64,000 bases of DNA from JBGLNJ01 sp034434835 (lineage in GTDB: Bacteria > Chloroflexota > Anaerolineae > Fen-1058). A program made the translations under genes and the position numbers. The notes under the pieces are model-generated. The model had not been told where the DNA came from, searched no databases, and saw only the letters and a list, made by a program, of their open reading frames with translations. The stretch covers positions 1 to 64,000 of the forward strand of contig DAOTXX010000129.1 in the NCBI GenBank assembly GCA_034434835.1. The letters are read 5' to 3'. Shown here one piece after another: positions 14,267 through 23,402 of the stretch (position 1 is its first letter; each line of letters begins with the position of its first letter).

Positions 14267-17200
14267 ATGACCCGCAAACGCACGCCGATACTTGTCGTCA
14301 TTGTGATCGTCTTGGCTGTGTTGGCTCTGGGCGCATACAGCCTGACGCGCCTGGTGCGGCCCACGCCAACGCCGACCTCTGTCGTTCAGGCCACGCCCCC
14401 TCCCACAAGAACGATCACACCCACTCCCTCTCGATCTCCGACGCCCTCACCCGAACCCATCACGCCTCGACCGCGCCCCGTCGTCGGCTACACGCCCGTC
14501 CCGCCTGAGGTCGTTTCACCGATCGTGGTGCAGCGTTTGCCCGAAGCTGGCGCGGAGCTTGCACCCGAGGCAGGCATCCAGCTTGTCTTTGACCGCGCGA
14601 TGAACCCGTCCGCCGTCGAGTCCGCGTTTGCGATTCAACCGGCGGTGGCGGGCAAACTGACGTGGACGGACAAGCGCACGCTGGTCTTTCGACCCGAAAA
14701 GCCGCTCGCGCGCGACACGGTGTATGATGTTGTCCTCAACCAGTCGGCCAAGGCGGCCGACGGCGCTCCGCTCCGCGAGGCGTACACTTTTCGCTTTACG
14801 ACGGCGGGCTATCTGCAAGTCGGCCAGGTGATGCCCGCGCCAGAGACGACCGATGTCGAGACCAACGCGCGCATCACCGTCATCTTCAATCGCCCGGTCG
14901 TCCCGCTTACCTCGCTCGACCAGATGGCAGGATTGCCCCAGCCGCTCACGCTCGATCCGCCAGTGAAGGGCAAAGGTCAATGGCTCAATACGTCCATCTA
15001 TGTCTTTCAGCCCGATGGCCCGCTGGCGGGCGGCGTGACGTACACGGCCAAGGTGAGCGGTGTCCAGGATACGGATGGCAACCCGATGCAGGCCGACTAT
15101 TCGTGGCGCTTTACGACTCAGCCGCCCAAAGTTGTGTGGGTCTCGCCCAACGACAAGGCGACGCAAGTTCGCATCGAGACGAACGTCCGCGTCCAGTTCA
15201 ACCAGCCGGTTGACCCGGCTTCGGCCCAACAGGCGTTCAGCCTGAGGGCCGCGGGCAAAGCCGTCGCAGGCAGGGTTGATATTGTCAGCAACACGCTCAC
15301 GTTCACGCCGACCGAGCGGCTTCCGTTCGATACGCAGGTCGAAGCCCAAGTCGCCCCCGGCGTCAAATCATCGTATGGCGGGAACCCTTCACCCACAAGC
15401 TTTGCGTGGAGTTTTCGCACCGTTCCGCTGCCGCGCATTGTCGAGACCATTCCCAAAGACGGCGAGCGCAGCGCCAGCCCCTACACGAGCTTTACGATCC
15501 GATTCAACACGCGCATTGACCCGACGACCGTCATGCCCAACATCCAGATGACGCCGCCACTTTCGCCCACCCAAGTCTACACGTCATCGTCTGGCACAAG
15601 CTTTACGTTCTCGTTTGGCGCCAGGCCTTCGACCGATTACGTGGTCAAGATCGGACCGAACATTGCCGACCCCTATGGCAACAAGACGGGGCAATCGCTC
15701 ACGGTTCGCTTCCGCACGGCAGACCTTCAGCCGGATGTGCGCTTGCGCCTTTCCGATTTCGTCGGCACGTACAGCGCCTACTTGCCCGCTCGATTGTACG
15801 CCTCCTACGTCAATGTCAATCGTCTCGACCTCAAGCTGTATCGTCTTGCGCCGGACGAATGGCTTCAACAGCACAAGCGCAACTGGTACGAGTACACGCC
15901 GCCCGCTTCGCAACTGGCGCGTCAGTGGTCACAGAACCTTGAAGCCTCGCTCAACAAGGTGAGCTATGCGGCGATTGACGCGGGCGGAGGCAAGCCGCTT
16001 GCGCCTGGCCTCTATCTCTTGATCGCCAGCTCGCCCAGTCTCAAAGAGAATCGCTATGGCCTGCGCCATTTGATGGTGGTGAGCAAATTCAACCTGACGC
16101 TCAAGACCTCCCAACATGGTGTATTGGTCTGGGCGACTGACTTGCAAAGCGGTCAGCCTGTGCCGGACCTGAAACTCGACTTTTACGGTCCCGGCGCGGA
16201 ACAACTTGGCGCGGCATTTACGCAGGCCAATGGCGTGGCATGGCGGACCTTGGAGCGTGACGACCGCCAGGTGAATCTGGCGATCTCCACCGAGCCGTTC
16301 GCGGCTGTCCAGAATGGCTGGAGCAGCGGCATCAGCCCGTGGGATTTTCAGCTCCAGGCCGAGTATGGTCGGCTAACCTATCGCGCACACATTTACACCG
16401 ATCGCGCCATCTATCGTCCCGGCCAGACGGTTTACTTCAAGGGCGTCGTTCGTACTGAGGACGATGTGGTATACAAGGTGCCGAGCGGCAAAATCCACGT
16501 GACGGTCCGCAGCCCGAGCGGCGAGCAACTCTTGGACAAGGACTTGACGCTCGACGATTACGGCGCGTTCAATGGCGAAATCAAGCTAGCCGAAGGCGCG
16601 GCGCTGGGCATGTATTCGATCATGGCCATGCTCGACCCAACACGCGGTTCGTTCCAGTCCACGTTCCAGGTCGCCGCGTATCGCCCGCCCGAGTTCGAGG
16701 TCGTCGTCACGCCTGATCAATCCGAGATCACGCGCGGCACGCCGACCAAAGCGACGGTTCAGGTCAAGTACTTGTTTGGCGGCAACGTCGCCGATGTGCC
16801 CGTGCGATGGAATGTGCTTTACGAGGGCTACGATTTCAAGCCCAAGTGGGGTGGGGGATATAGCTTCCGCGATGTGGATGACCCGTGGATCTGCTTTGAT
16901 TGCTGGTGGTATCGTTCCACGCCTCAGCGGCAAGTGATTCTTTCCGGCAGTGGCAACACAGATGCAGAGGGCAAGCTGGTCATCGAAATTGACGAACAGA
17001 AATTCACGCGACCGATCACGGGCAGCCTGCGCCTGATCATCGAAGCGACGGCGACCGGCAGCAATAACCAGGCCGTCTCCGGTCGAGGCGAGATCGTGGC
17101 GCATCGCGGCGATTACTATATCGGACTGGCGACGGAGAAATATGTGGGCCAGGCAGGCGAGCCGTTCAAGGTCAATCTCGTCACGGTAGATTGGCGCGGC

Positions 17201-20200
17201 GATAACCCCCGCCTGCCGGGCAAGAATCTCAAAGTCGAGATCTATCGCCGCGAATGGAAAAACACTTTTATCAAGAACGAAACCGGCGGCGGCACGTGGA
17301 AGTATGAGACGAACGACATCCTGGTGGATACGCAATCGGTCACGACGAACGACAAGGGCGAAGCGCAGCTCGCCTTCACACCGCCGCAAGGCGGATCGTA
17401 TCGCATCGTCGCCACCGATGTGGCGAGCGAGGGCAAGCCTCGCCCCTATGGTGTGCCACGCTCCTCGCTTTTCGTGTGGGTGACGGGCAAAGATTACGTC
17501 TCGTGGCGGCGCGAAAACAATGACCGCATCAACCTGATCGCGGACAAGGTCACGTACACGCCCGGTGAGACAGCCGAGATTCTGATCCCCTCGCCGTATC
17601 AAGGGCTGCACTATGCACTGGTCACGGTCGAGCGCGGCGGCGTCCTCAAGCACGAGGTCATTCAGATGACGAGCAACAGCCAGCTCTATCGTCTGCCGCT
17701 CACCGCCGATTACGTGCCGAACGTGTACGTTTCGGTCGTGCTGTTCAAGGGCGAACTCCCCTCGCCCTCTGGGAGAGGGGACGGGGGAGAGGGTGTGGCT
17801 GATTACAAAGTGGGCATCGTGCCCCTCGAGGTCAAGCCGCTGCCCAAGATACTCACTATCACGCTCGCGCCCGACCCCAAACAGGGCGAGCCTGGCAAAA
17901 GCGTGACGTACTCGATTCGAGCAACAGATGCCGCAGGTCAACCCGTGCAGGCCGCGCTCTCACTTGACTTGGTGGATAAGGCGGTATTGACCCTTTTACC
18001 GCGCCAAAAGGACGCCATCGTCGAAGCGTTCTATGGCAAGCGCGGGCTTGGCGTGCAAACGTCGTCGGGGTTGGCGGTCTCGGTCAATCGTTTGCTGATC
18101 GAGGTCGAACAGGACCTGGGTATCCAAAAGGAAATACAATACACTGCGGGAGCGCTCCAAGCTACAACGATGCCTACTGCCGCGCTTGCGCCCAAGGCAG
18201 CCGAGAGAGCTATGATGGGCGATGAGGCATCGGCTGCTGTCCCGCAAGGTGTACAAATCCGCCAGGAGTTTGCCGACACGGCGTACTGGAATGCGAGTGT
18301 CGTGACTGACCGAGATGGCAAAGCGCAGGTCACCGTCAAGCTGCCCGATAACCTCACGACGTGGGTGATGCGCGGCGTCGCCGTTACGAACGACACGCGC
18401 GTGGGCGAAGGGACGGTGGATTTGGTCTCGACCAAGCCGCTGCTCATCCGTCCTGTGACGCCGCGTTTCTTTGTCGTCGGCGATAGAGCGCAACTGGCGG
18501 CCATTGTCAACAACAACACCGATGTCGAGTTGCGCGCGACGGTCGGCCTCAGCGCGACGGGCATCGCGTTGAGCACGCCGGCCTCGCAAACGGCCACCCT
18601 CCCTGCGCGCGGCGAAACTAAACTCACGTGGGACGTGAGCGTGAGGGACGTGACGCAGACGGAACTCGTCTTTTGGGCCGTGGCCGAAAAATTCAGCGAT
18701 GCGAGCAAGCCTCGACTCAGCACCGGCCCAGAGGGTTCACTGCTCGTCTTTCGTTACTCGGCGCCGGATATTGTCGGCACAGCAGGCGATCTGCCCTCCG
18801 CAGGCGGCCGCACCGAAGTCATTGCGCTGCCGCCCAAGTACGATGACCGACAGGGTGAGTTGTCCGTTCAACTTGACCCTTCGCTTGCCGCGGCGATGCA
18901 GGATGGCCTCAAGTATCTTGAACATTACGAATACGAGTGCGCCGAGCAGACCGTGAGCCGCTTTCTGCCGAACGTGCTGACTTATCGTGCGCTCCGAGAG
19001 TTGGGGATTCGGGATCAAGTTTTGGAAGAACGCCTGCCGGGCCTGGTGAAGCAAGGGTTGGACAAGTTGTATAACCAACAGCGCAAGGATGGCGGCTGGG
19101 GCTGGTGGCCGGATAGTCAGGAGAGCAACGTGCACCTCACGGCTTATGTGGTGTTCGCGCTCGTCAAAGCGCAGCAGTCCGGCTTTGAGGTGCGCAGCGA
19201 TGTGCTTCAACGCGGCCAACAATTCCTGGTGGGCAAGCTCGTTGCCGCGCGCGATCTCAATTACGTGTTCACGGCCAATCAGCAGGCTTTTGTGCTCTAT
19301 GTTTTGGCCGAAGGCAAGCAAGTGCAAAAGGATCGGCTAAGCGACTTGTACGAGGACCGTGACAAGTTGAGCCACTATGGCAAGGCGTATCTCGCGCTCG
19401 CACTTTCGCTCGGCGATCCAGCCGACAAGCGCATTGCGACGCTGCTTTCCGATTTGAACAACGCGGCGATCCTTTCCGCGACCGGTGCGCATTGGGAAGA
19501 GAGCGCACGCGATTGGTGGGCGATGAACACGGACACGCGCTCGACGGCCATCATCCTGGATGCGCTGGCGAGGCTCGACAAGAACAATCAGCTCGCGCCG
19601 AACGTCGTGCGCTGGCTGATGGTCGCGCGCAAGGGCGGTTATTGGGAGACGACGCAAGAGACGGCCTGGGCGCTCATCGCGTTGACTGACTGGATGAAGG
19701 CGACGGGCGAGCTGCAAGGCAATTACGATTACGCCGTGTTCCTCAACGACAAGGACCGGGCCAGCGGAAAGGTGAGCCAGACCAATTTGCGCGAAAGCGT
19801 CAAGTTGCAAATCGCCGTAGCCGAATTGCTCAAGGAAAGTAATCGGCTGACGATCTCGCGCGGCGAAGGTCAGGGTCGGCTCTATTACACAGCTCACCTG
19901 CGCGTGTTCTTGCCGATACAGGACATCAAGCCGGTCTCGCGCGGGATCACCGTCCTGCGGCGGTATACGCTTGCTTCGTGCACCGATGGCCCCAAGTGCC
20001 CGGAGGTCAAAGAGGTCAAGCTGGGCGATGTGGTTCGCGTGGACCTGACCCTCATCGCGCCGAACAATCTGTACTATGTCGTCGTCGAGGACCCGCTGCC
20101 CGCGGGCGGCGAAGCGGTGGATCGCGGCCTGGCGACGGCGAGCCTCTTGGACCAGGGGCCTCAGTTGACTCGCCGGGTCGGCGGGCGATATTCGCCGTAC

Positions 20201-20416
20201 TGGTGGTGGTGGCGCTGGTACAGCCGCAGCGAGCTGCGCGATGAAAAGGTGGTGCTCTTTGCTGACCGCCTGCCCAAGGGCACGTACGAGTACTCGTACA
20301 CTTTTCGCGCCACGCTGCCGGGCGATTACCAGGTCATCCCGACGGTCGCCCGCGAGTTTTACTTTCCCGAGGTGTTTGGGCGGAGCGACGGAAGGTTGTT
20401 GAGCATTGGACGATAG
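14267..20416 (+). CDS. Bacterial alpha-2-macroglobulin with Ig-like N-terminus
   Basis: The product is 2049 residues, in the size range of large bacterial alpha-2-macroglobulins. A single uncleaved membrane helix (about 8-28) is followed by a Thr/Pro linker, with no lipobox cysteine. Residues about 80-480 hold four Big_5/SbsA-like Ig domains (VVQRLPEAGAELAPEAGIQ, VGQVMPAPETTDVETNARI, VVWVSPNDKATQV, IVETIPKDGERS). MG-type domains follow, including YTDRAIYRPGQTVYFKG, which is a family hallmark. The thioester motif is CAEQ with Cys1558 and Gln1561, inside the alpha-alpha toroid (KDGGWGWWPDSQ). The family traps attacking proteases at the cell surface. The usual partner, penicillin-binding protein 1C, is absent nearby. 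The ribosome site is AAAGGGAG. A short palindromic repeat lies inside the frame (17756-17795). Confidence 0.92.
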   Translation: MTRKRTPILVVIVIVLAVLALGAYSLTRLVRPTPTPTSVVQATPPPTRTITPTPSRSPTPSPEPITPRPRPVVGYTPVPPEVVSPIVVQRLPEAGAELAPEAGIQLVFDRAMNPSAVESAFAIQPAVAGKLTWTDKRTLVFRPEKPLARDTVYDVVLNQSAKAADGAPLREAYTFRFTTAGYLQVGQVMPAPETTDVETNARITVIFNRPVVPLTSLDQMAGLPQPLTLDPPVKGKGQWLNTSIYVFQPDGPLAGGVTYTAKVSGVQDTDGNPMQADYSWRFTTQPPKVVWVSPNDKATQVRIETNVRVQFNQPVDPASAQQAFSLRAAGKAVAGRVDIVSNTLTFTPTERLPFDTQVEAQVAPGVKSSYGGNPSPTSFAWSFRTVPLPRIVETIPKDGERSASPYTSFTIRFNTRIDPTTVMPNIQMTPPLSPTQVYTSSSGTSFTFSFGARPSTDYVVKIGPNIADPYGNKTGQSLTVRFRTADLQPDVRLRLSDFVGTYSAYLPARLYASYVNVNRLDLKLYRLAPDEWLQQHKRNWYEYTPPASQLARQWSQNLEASLNKVSYAAIDAGGGKPLAPGLYLLIASSPSLKENRYGLRHLMVVSKFNLTLKTSQHGVLVWATDLQSGQPVPDLKLDFYGPGAEQLGAAFTQANGVAWRTLERDDRQVNLAISTEPFAAVQNGWSSGISPWDFQLQAEYGRLTYRAHIYTDRAIYRPGQTVYFKGVVRTEDDVVYKVPSGKIHVTVRSPSGEQLLDKDLTLDDYGAFNGEIKLAEGAALGMYSIMAMLDPTRGSFQSTFQVAAYRPPEFEVVVTPDQSEITRGTPTKATVQVKYLFGGNVADVPVRWNVLYEGYDFKPKWGGGYSFRDVDDPWICFDCWWYRSTPQRQVILSGSGNTDAEGKLVIEIDEQKFTRPITGSLRLIIEATATGSNNQAVSGRGEIVAHRGDYYIGLATEKYVGQAGEPFKVNLVTVDWRGDNPRLPGKNLKVEIYRREWKNTFIKNETGGGTWKYETNDILVDTQSVTTNDKGEAQLAFTPPQGGSYRIVATDVASEGKPRPYGVPRSSLFVWVTGKDYVSWRRENNDRINLIADKVTYTPGETAEILIPSPYQGLHYALVTVERGGVLKHEVIQMTSNSQLYRLPLTADYVPNVYVSVVLFKGELPSPSGRGDGGEGVADYKVGIVPLEVKPLPKILTITLAPDPKQGEPGKSVTYSIRATDAAGQPVQAALSLDLVDKAVLTLLPRQKDAIVEAFYGKRGLGVQTSSGLAVSVNRLLIEVEQDLGIQKEIQYTAGALQATTMPTAALAPKAAERAMMGDEASAAVPQGVQIRQEFADTAYWNASVVTDRDGKAQVTVKLPDNLTTWVMRGVAVTNDTRVGEGTVDLVSTKPLLIRPVTPRFFVVGDRAQLAAIVNNNTDVELRATVGLSATGIALSTPASQTATLPARGETKLTWDVSVRDVTQTELVFWAVAEKFSDASKPRLSTGPEGSLLVFRYSAPDIVGTAGDLPSAGGRTEVIALPPKYDDRQGELSVQLDPSLAAAMQDGLKYLEHYEYECAEQTVSRFLPNVLTYRALRELGIRDQVLEERLPGLVKQGLDKLYNQQRKDGGWGWWPDSQESNVHLTAYVVFALVKAQQSGFEVRSDVLQRGQQFLVGKLVAARDLNYVFTANQQAFVLYVLAEGKQVQKDRLSDLYEDRDKLSHYGKAYLALALSLGDPADKRIATLLSDLNNAAILSATGAHWEESARDWWAMNTDTRSTAIILDALARLDKNNQLAPNVVRWLMVARKGGYWETTQETAWALIALTDWMKATGELQGNYDYAVFLNDKDRASGKVSQTNLRESVKLQIAVAELLKESNRLTISRGEGQGRLYYTAHLRVFLPIQDIKPVSRGITVLRRYTLASCTDGPKCPEVKEVKLGDVVRVDLTLIAPNNLYYVVVEDPLPAGGEAVDRGLATASLLDQGPQLTRRVGGRYSPYWWWWRWYSRSELRDEKVVLFADRLPKGTYEYSYTFRATLPGDYQVIPTVAREFYFPEVFGRSDGRLLSIGR
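17756..17795 (+). repeat. Intergenic-type palindromic repeat inside the macroglobulin gene
   Basis: The segment CTCCCCTCGCCCTCTGGGAG and the G-rich bases after it look like the 'ccctctgggagagggg' repeats usually found between genes. Here it is read through as PSPSGRGDGGEG in a loop between domains, around residues 1164-1176, without breaking the frame. Confidence 0.65.
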
Positions 20417-20453
20417 ATTGCCTGGCTGGCTTGACTATGTTACACTATAAAAG

Positions 20454-20535
20454 CCTATCCGAAAATTTGTACCAGCGGCGACGCTTGCCGCTTACCGACG
20501 CATAGGGAGGCGTCGGTTACGGATTTTCGGGTAGG
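20454..20535. repeat. Dispersed palindromic repeat, copy A
   Basis: Ends CCTATCCGAAAAT and ATTTTCGGGTAGG are near-inverted. Inside are two hairpins, GCGGCGACGCTTGCCGC and ACCGACGC/GCGTCGGT. Copy B at 22519-22591 matches over about 70 bases with few changes. It lies between the macroglobulin and the DUF433 gene. Confidence 0.85.
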
Positions 20536-20581
20536 TTCTGAAGCATGATGGCTGGCAACTGGAAAGTGAGGTGATTTGCCT

Positions 20582-20965
20582 ATGAGCGCGATCTCCGAGG
20601 CTGAAAGAATTTACACCGAGTTAGGGGCTATTCGGCAGGAGTTGGCCGCCGTCAAAACCCAACTGGCGCAAATCGTGCAGGCCAGTCAAAGTGGCGCCAC
20701 CGGGCATCCTTACGTCGTTCGCAATCCTCAAATGCACCGTGGAGAGCCAGTCCTGCGTGGCAGCTCTATCCTGGTGCGCACGATTGTCGAACGTATGCGG
20801 CTTGGCGATACACCTGAGCAAATTGTGGAAGCCTATCCCTCATTGACCCTGGCGCAAGTGCACGATGCGCTTGGATACTATTACGATCACCCCGGTGAAA
20901 TCGAGGGCTACATCCAAGAAAATCGAGAGGCGCAATGGCGGATGAAGCAGCGCGCCTCTTTGTAA
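20582..20965 (+). CDS. DUF433 protein (antitoxin-like)
   Basis: The product is 127 residues. After a coiled N-terminus (residues 5-35, heptad-rich LGAIRQELAAVKTQLAQIV), residues 45-115 match DUF433: HRGEPVLRGSSILVRTIVERM ... GDTPEQIVEAYPSLTLAQVHDALGYYYDHP. Proteins of this family carry a small helix-turn-helix-like fold and often pair with a PIN-like protein as antitoxins. The ATG at 20582 has GAGGTG eight bases upstream. It overlaps the next gene by 31 bases, the usual toxin-antitoxin arrangement. The N-terminal coiled coil is an addition to the common 75-residue form. Confidence 0.85.
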   Translation: MSAISEAERIYTELGAIRQELAAVKTQLAQIVQASQSGATGHPYVVRNPQMHRGEPVLRGSSILVRTIVERMRLGDTPEQIVEAYPSLTLAQVHDALGYYYDHPGEIEGYIQENREAQWRMKQRASL

Positions 20966-21318
20966 CTCTCTATACCGACGCCGATGTGCATGGCGTGTTG
21001 GCAGCGCAGATTCGCCGTAGAGGATTCGATGCTATTTCAGCTTACGAGGCAGGCAACGCTGCGCTAGATGACAATGACCAGTTGGCCTATGCGGCCAGCC
21101 AACGGCGCGCGATTCTCACCTGCAATGCCAGGCACTTTGAACCACTGTTTGAGGAATGGTGGCGGGCGGGCCGCAAGCATTATGGTGTCATTGTGACGGA
21201 GCAATTGCCTGTTGGCGAGATGCTGCGGCGCGTGTTGCGTCTCTTGAACGCAGTGAGCGCCGAAGAAATGGAGAATAGCTATCGCGATCTTGCCGAGTTC
21301 GCGGACTTGGGGGGATGA
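20935..21318 (+). CDS. DUF5615 PIN-like protein (toxin-like)
   Basis: The product is 127 residues with the DUF5615/Mut7-C-like PIN fold. It has acidic positions in LYTDADVHGVLAAQIRRRGFDA, in ALDDNDQLAYAASQ, and the T-x-NxRHF motif (LTCNARHFEPLF), which is characteristic. PIN-like toxins cleave RNA in the cytoplasm. It starts inside the DUF433 gene with GAGAGG before the ATG, so translation is coupled. The pairing with DUF433 is the known VapBC45-like order. Whether it is toxic here is not shown by sequence. Confidence 0.83.
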   Translation: MADEAARLFVTLYTDADVHGVLAAQIRRRGFDAISAYEAGNAALDDNDQLAYAASQRRAILTCNARHFEPLFEEWWRAGRKHYGVIVTEQLPVGEMLRRVLRLLNAVSAEEMENSYRDLAEFADLGG

Positions 21319-21336
21319 ACCATTGGGCGATTAAAG

Positions 21337-21368
21337 AGACCCGAAGGGTTTCAAAACCCTTCGGGTCT
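21337..21368. terminator. Bidirectional terminator between convergent genes
   Basis: AGACCCGAAGGGTTT (21337-21351) and AAACCCTTCGGGTCT (21354-21368) form a 15-bp perfect stem. It lies between the ends of the PIN-like gene (plus) and the L,D-transpeptidase (minus). A CTTTAA tract follows on the minus side. Confidence 0.85.
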
Positions 21369-21379
21369 TGTCTGCGCGG

Positions 21380-22420
21380 TCACGCTATCACGATCTCGGT
21401 GCCTTTCATCTTCCCCGGCGTTTCATAGGTCCTTTCCTCGTAGGGCGCAACGGGCAGGGTCCAGCGCCAGAACCAGCGTGCAACGGGCGAGGGCACATTC
21501 AGGCAGCCGTGGCTGCGCGGGCGACCATAGTCGTTGTGCCAATACGTGCCGTGGATGCCGGCGCGCTTCTCCGTAAAGTACGTTGGGAAGGGCACCCCGG
21601 GCAGATCGTAAAAGTCGTCCCCTTGTCCGCCGGTCATGCGCGAAGTCAGGCTTTTACACAAGACGGTATATCGGCCTCTGGGTGTGGCGAAATCCCCAAA
21701 GCCGCTCGCCACGCGCGAGACCATGACGGGTTGATCGCCTTCATAGGCAACGATGAACTGGGTTTCCAGGTCCACCTCGATGCGCTTGTTCATCGCCTCA
21801 GGTGAAAGCGGCGTCAGCTCGGTCGGATCAATGCGGCGGATGTGAGCGGCGGGCACATAAGGCCCAGGCCCCCAGGTGATGCCATCTTGCAGGCGATACC
21901 ACCACTGCCCACCCTGGTCGAGGGCTGCGGCGACCACGCGAAATACGCTGGTGTAATAGAGCCGGAAAAACAGTCTGGCCCTGGGGTCAGGGGCAACGCG
22001 CGAATCGCTGTAGGGGACAGTGACCTCACCCCAGAACTGCTCCGCAGCTCGCTCCGGCTCAGCAGGATTCAAGATGTTTTCGACGGGCTGCACCAGCGCG
22101 GAATGGATAAAGCCGTTATCCGTCTTGTACCAGAGCAGGTTGTGAGGCGTGACAGCCTCACCTATCACCTGAGCGTCTAGGGGCAGGATTTGATCGCGGG
22201 TGACCACGCGGATCACCTTAGAGTTTGGATTGGGCCTGGTGTGTACGCGCACTCCCCACGTGACTGTGCGGCCCAATGATGCAGGTGGCCAAGTCCAAAG
22301 ACCTTCTGGCTCCGCCTGAGCCGCCAGCACTCGCGTCACGTCCATCACCGGCCCAAGTGCCACAGCGCACGCTGCGCTGCCGGCCAGTTTCAAAAATTCG
22401 CGTCGGTTGATTTTCCCCAT
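21380..22420 (-). CDS. Tat-exported L,D-transpeptidase (YkuD family)
   Basis: The product is 346 residues. The N-terminus has a twin-arginine signal (NRREFLKLAGSAACAVALG). Residues about 50-205 look like SH3-type wall-binding parts (VRVHTRPNPNSKVIRVV; then LFFRLYYTSVFRVV with a second SH3-like unit). The C-terminal YkuD domain (about 215-320) carries the catalytic motif HGTYWHND ... RSHGCLN, with Cys306 as nucleophile. The enzyme would cross-link peptidoglycan stems outside the membrane. Tat export of this class is seen in related bacteria. It ends at a shared terminator with the PIN-like gene and appears monocistronic. Confidence 0.9.
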   Translation of the reverse strand: MGKINRREFLKLAGSAACAVALGPVMDVTRVLAAQAEPEGLWTWPPASLGRTVTWGVRVHTRPNPNSKVIRVVTRDQILPLDAQVIGEAVTPHNLLWYKTDNGFIHSALVQPVENILNPAEPERAAEQFWGEVTVPYSDSRVAPDPRARLFFRLYYTSVFRVVAAALDQGGQWWYRLQDGITWGPGPYVPAAHIRRIDPTELTPLSPEAMNKRIEVDLETQFIVAYEGDQPVMVSRVASGFGDFATPRGRYTVLCKSLTSRMTGGQGDDFYDLPGVPFPTYFTEKRAGIHGTYWHNDYGRPRSHGCLNVPSPVARWFWRWTLPVAPYEERTYETPGKMKGTEIVIA

Positions 22421-22518
22421 CTTGATGCCTCAGACGCTTTCAATTTAATCTAAAACGTTCCTCTGTACATTTCAGTTCCATTACGAATGTATTGCGAGTC
22501 GAAACTCAATGCCGTGTT

Positions 22519-22591
22519 CTATCCGAAAATTCGTCCAAGCGGCGACGCTTGTCGCTTACCGACGCGTAGGGATGCGTCGGTTACGGATAGG
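22519..22591. repeat. Dispersed palindromic repeat, copy B
   Basis: The ends CTATCCG and CGGATAG are inverted. The inner hairpins GCGGCGACGCTTGTCGC and ACCGACGC/GCGTCGGT match copy A at 20454-20535. It lies in the gap between the transpeptidase start and the glycosylase start. The differences keep most stem pairs. Confidence 0.83.
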
Positions 22592-22667
22592 CTCATAGTA
22601 TGCTCAACATCGTGTTCACAGGAAATGGTACAATAGTCCTCCATTCAACAGACCACTGGAGGTCACT

Positions 22668-23366
22668 GTGCTGCGCCAAGAGAATTGGGATGATCTTGTC
22701 GGTGAAATCGTGACGTGTGGAATTTGTCCCCGACTGGTTGCCTATCGCCAGGAAATTGCCCGGCTCAAACGACGGGCGTACCGCGATTGGGACTATTGGG
22801 GGCGTCCGGTGCCCGGCTTTGGAGATCGCAACGCGCGGCTGCTGATCGTGGGGCTGGCGCCTGGCGCGCATGGCGCGAATCGCACCGGGCGCATGTTCAC
22901 GGGCGACAGTTCGGGTGACACCTTGTATGCCGCGCTGCATCGCGCGGGATTCGCCAACCAGCCTACCTCCCGCCATCGAGACGATGGGCTGGCATTGCGT
23001 GATGCTTTTATCACGGCGGTGGCGCGCTGCGCTCCGCCCGATAACAAACCCACGCGCCAGGAACTGCTCAATTGCCGAGGTTACCTGGCGCGTGAGCTGG
23101 CATTGCTGCCTTCGGTGCGCGTTGTGTTGGCGTTGGGATGGATTGCCTTTGAAGGCTATCTCGATTTGCTGAAGGCTTTAGGGCGTTACCCTCATGATCG
23201 TCCGCACCCTAAATTCGGGCACGGTGCTGTGTACGAATTCGATTCGCCGCTGCCAGTTCTGGTGGCTTCATACCATCCCAGCCGACAAAACACACAAACT
23301 GGCCGATTGACCTCTGCCATGCTCGATCAAGTGTTCCGACGGATTTGCCAATTGCTCGACGGCTGA
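22668..23366 (+). CDS. Family 5 uracil-DNA glycosylase (UdgB-like)
   Basis: The product is 232 residues. Motif A GLAPGAHGANRTGR-x-FTGD is the family 5 form, which lacks the usual catalytic Asp/Asn at the water-activating site. The second motif is ASYHPSRQNT. CGICPRL near residue 17 gives two of the expected iron-sulfur cysteines, and further Cys residues (ARCAPP, LLNCRGY) could supply the rest of a 4Fe-4S cluster. The enzyme removes uracil and other deaminated bases from DNA. The start is a GTG with GGAGG five bases upstream. It stands alone between the palindromic repeat and the convergent pncB gene. Confidence 0.88.
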   Translation: MLRQENWDDLVGEIVTCGICPRLVAYRQEIARLKRRAYRDWDYWGRPVPGFGDRNARLLIVGLAPGAHGANRTGRMFTGDSSGDTLYAALHRAGFANQPTSRHRDDGLALRDAFITAVARCAPPDNKPTRQELLNCRGYLARELALLPSVRVVLALGWIAFEGYLDLLKALGRYPHDRPHPKFGHGAVYEFDSPLPVLVASYHPSRQNTQTGRLTSAMLDQVFRRICQLLDG

Positions 23367-23402
23367 TCGCGCATTGCTCCTTTGTCGTTCGTCGTGCGTC
23401 AT

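Noticed and set aside
16586..17941. Minus-strand frame of 451 codons inside the macroglobulin gene
   Set aside because: It is antisense to conserved MG domains and has no ribosome site or motif.
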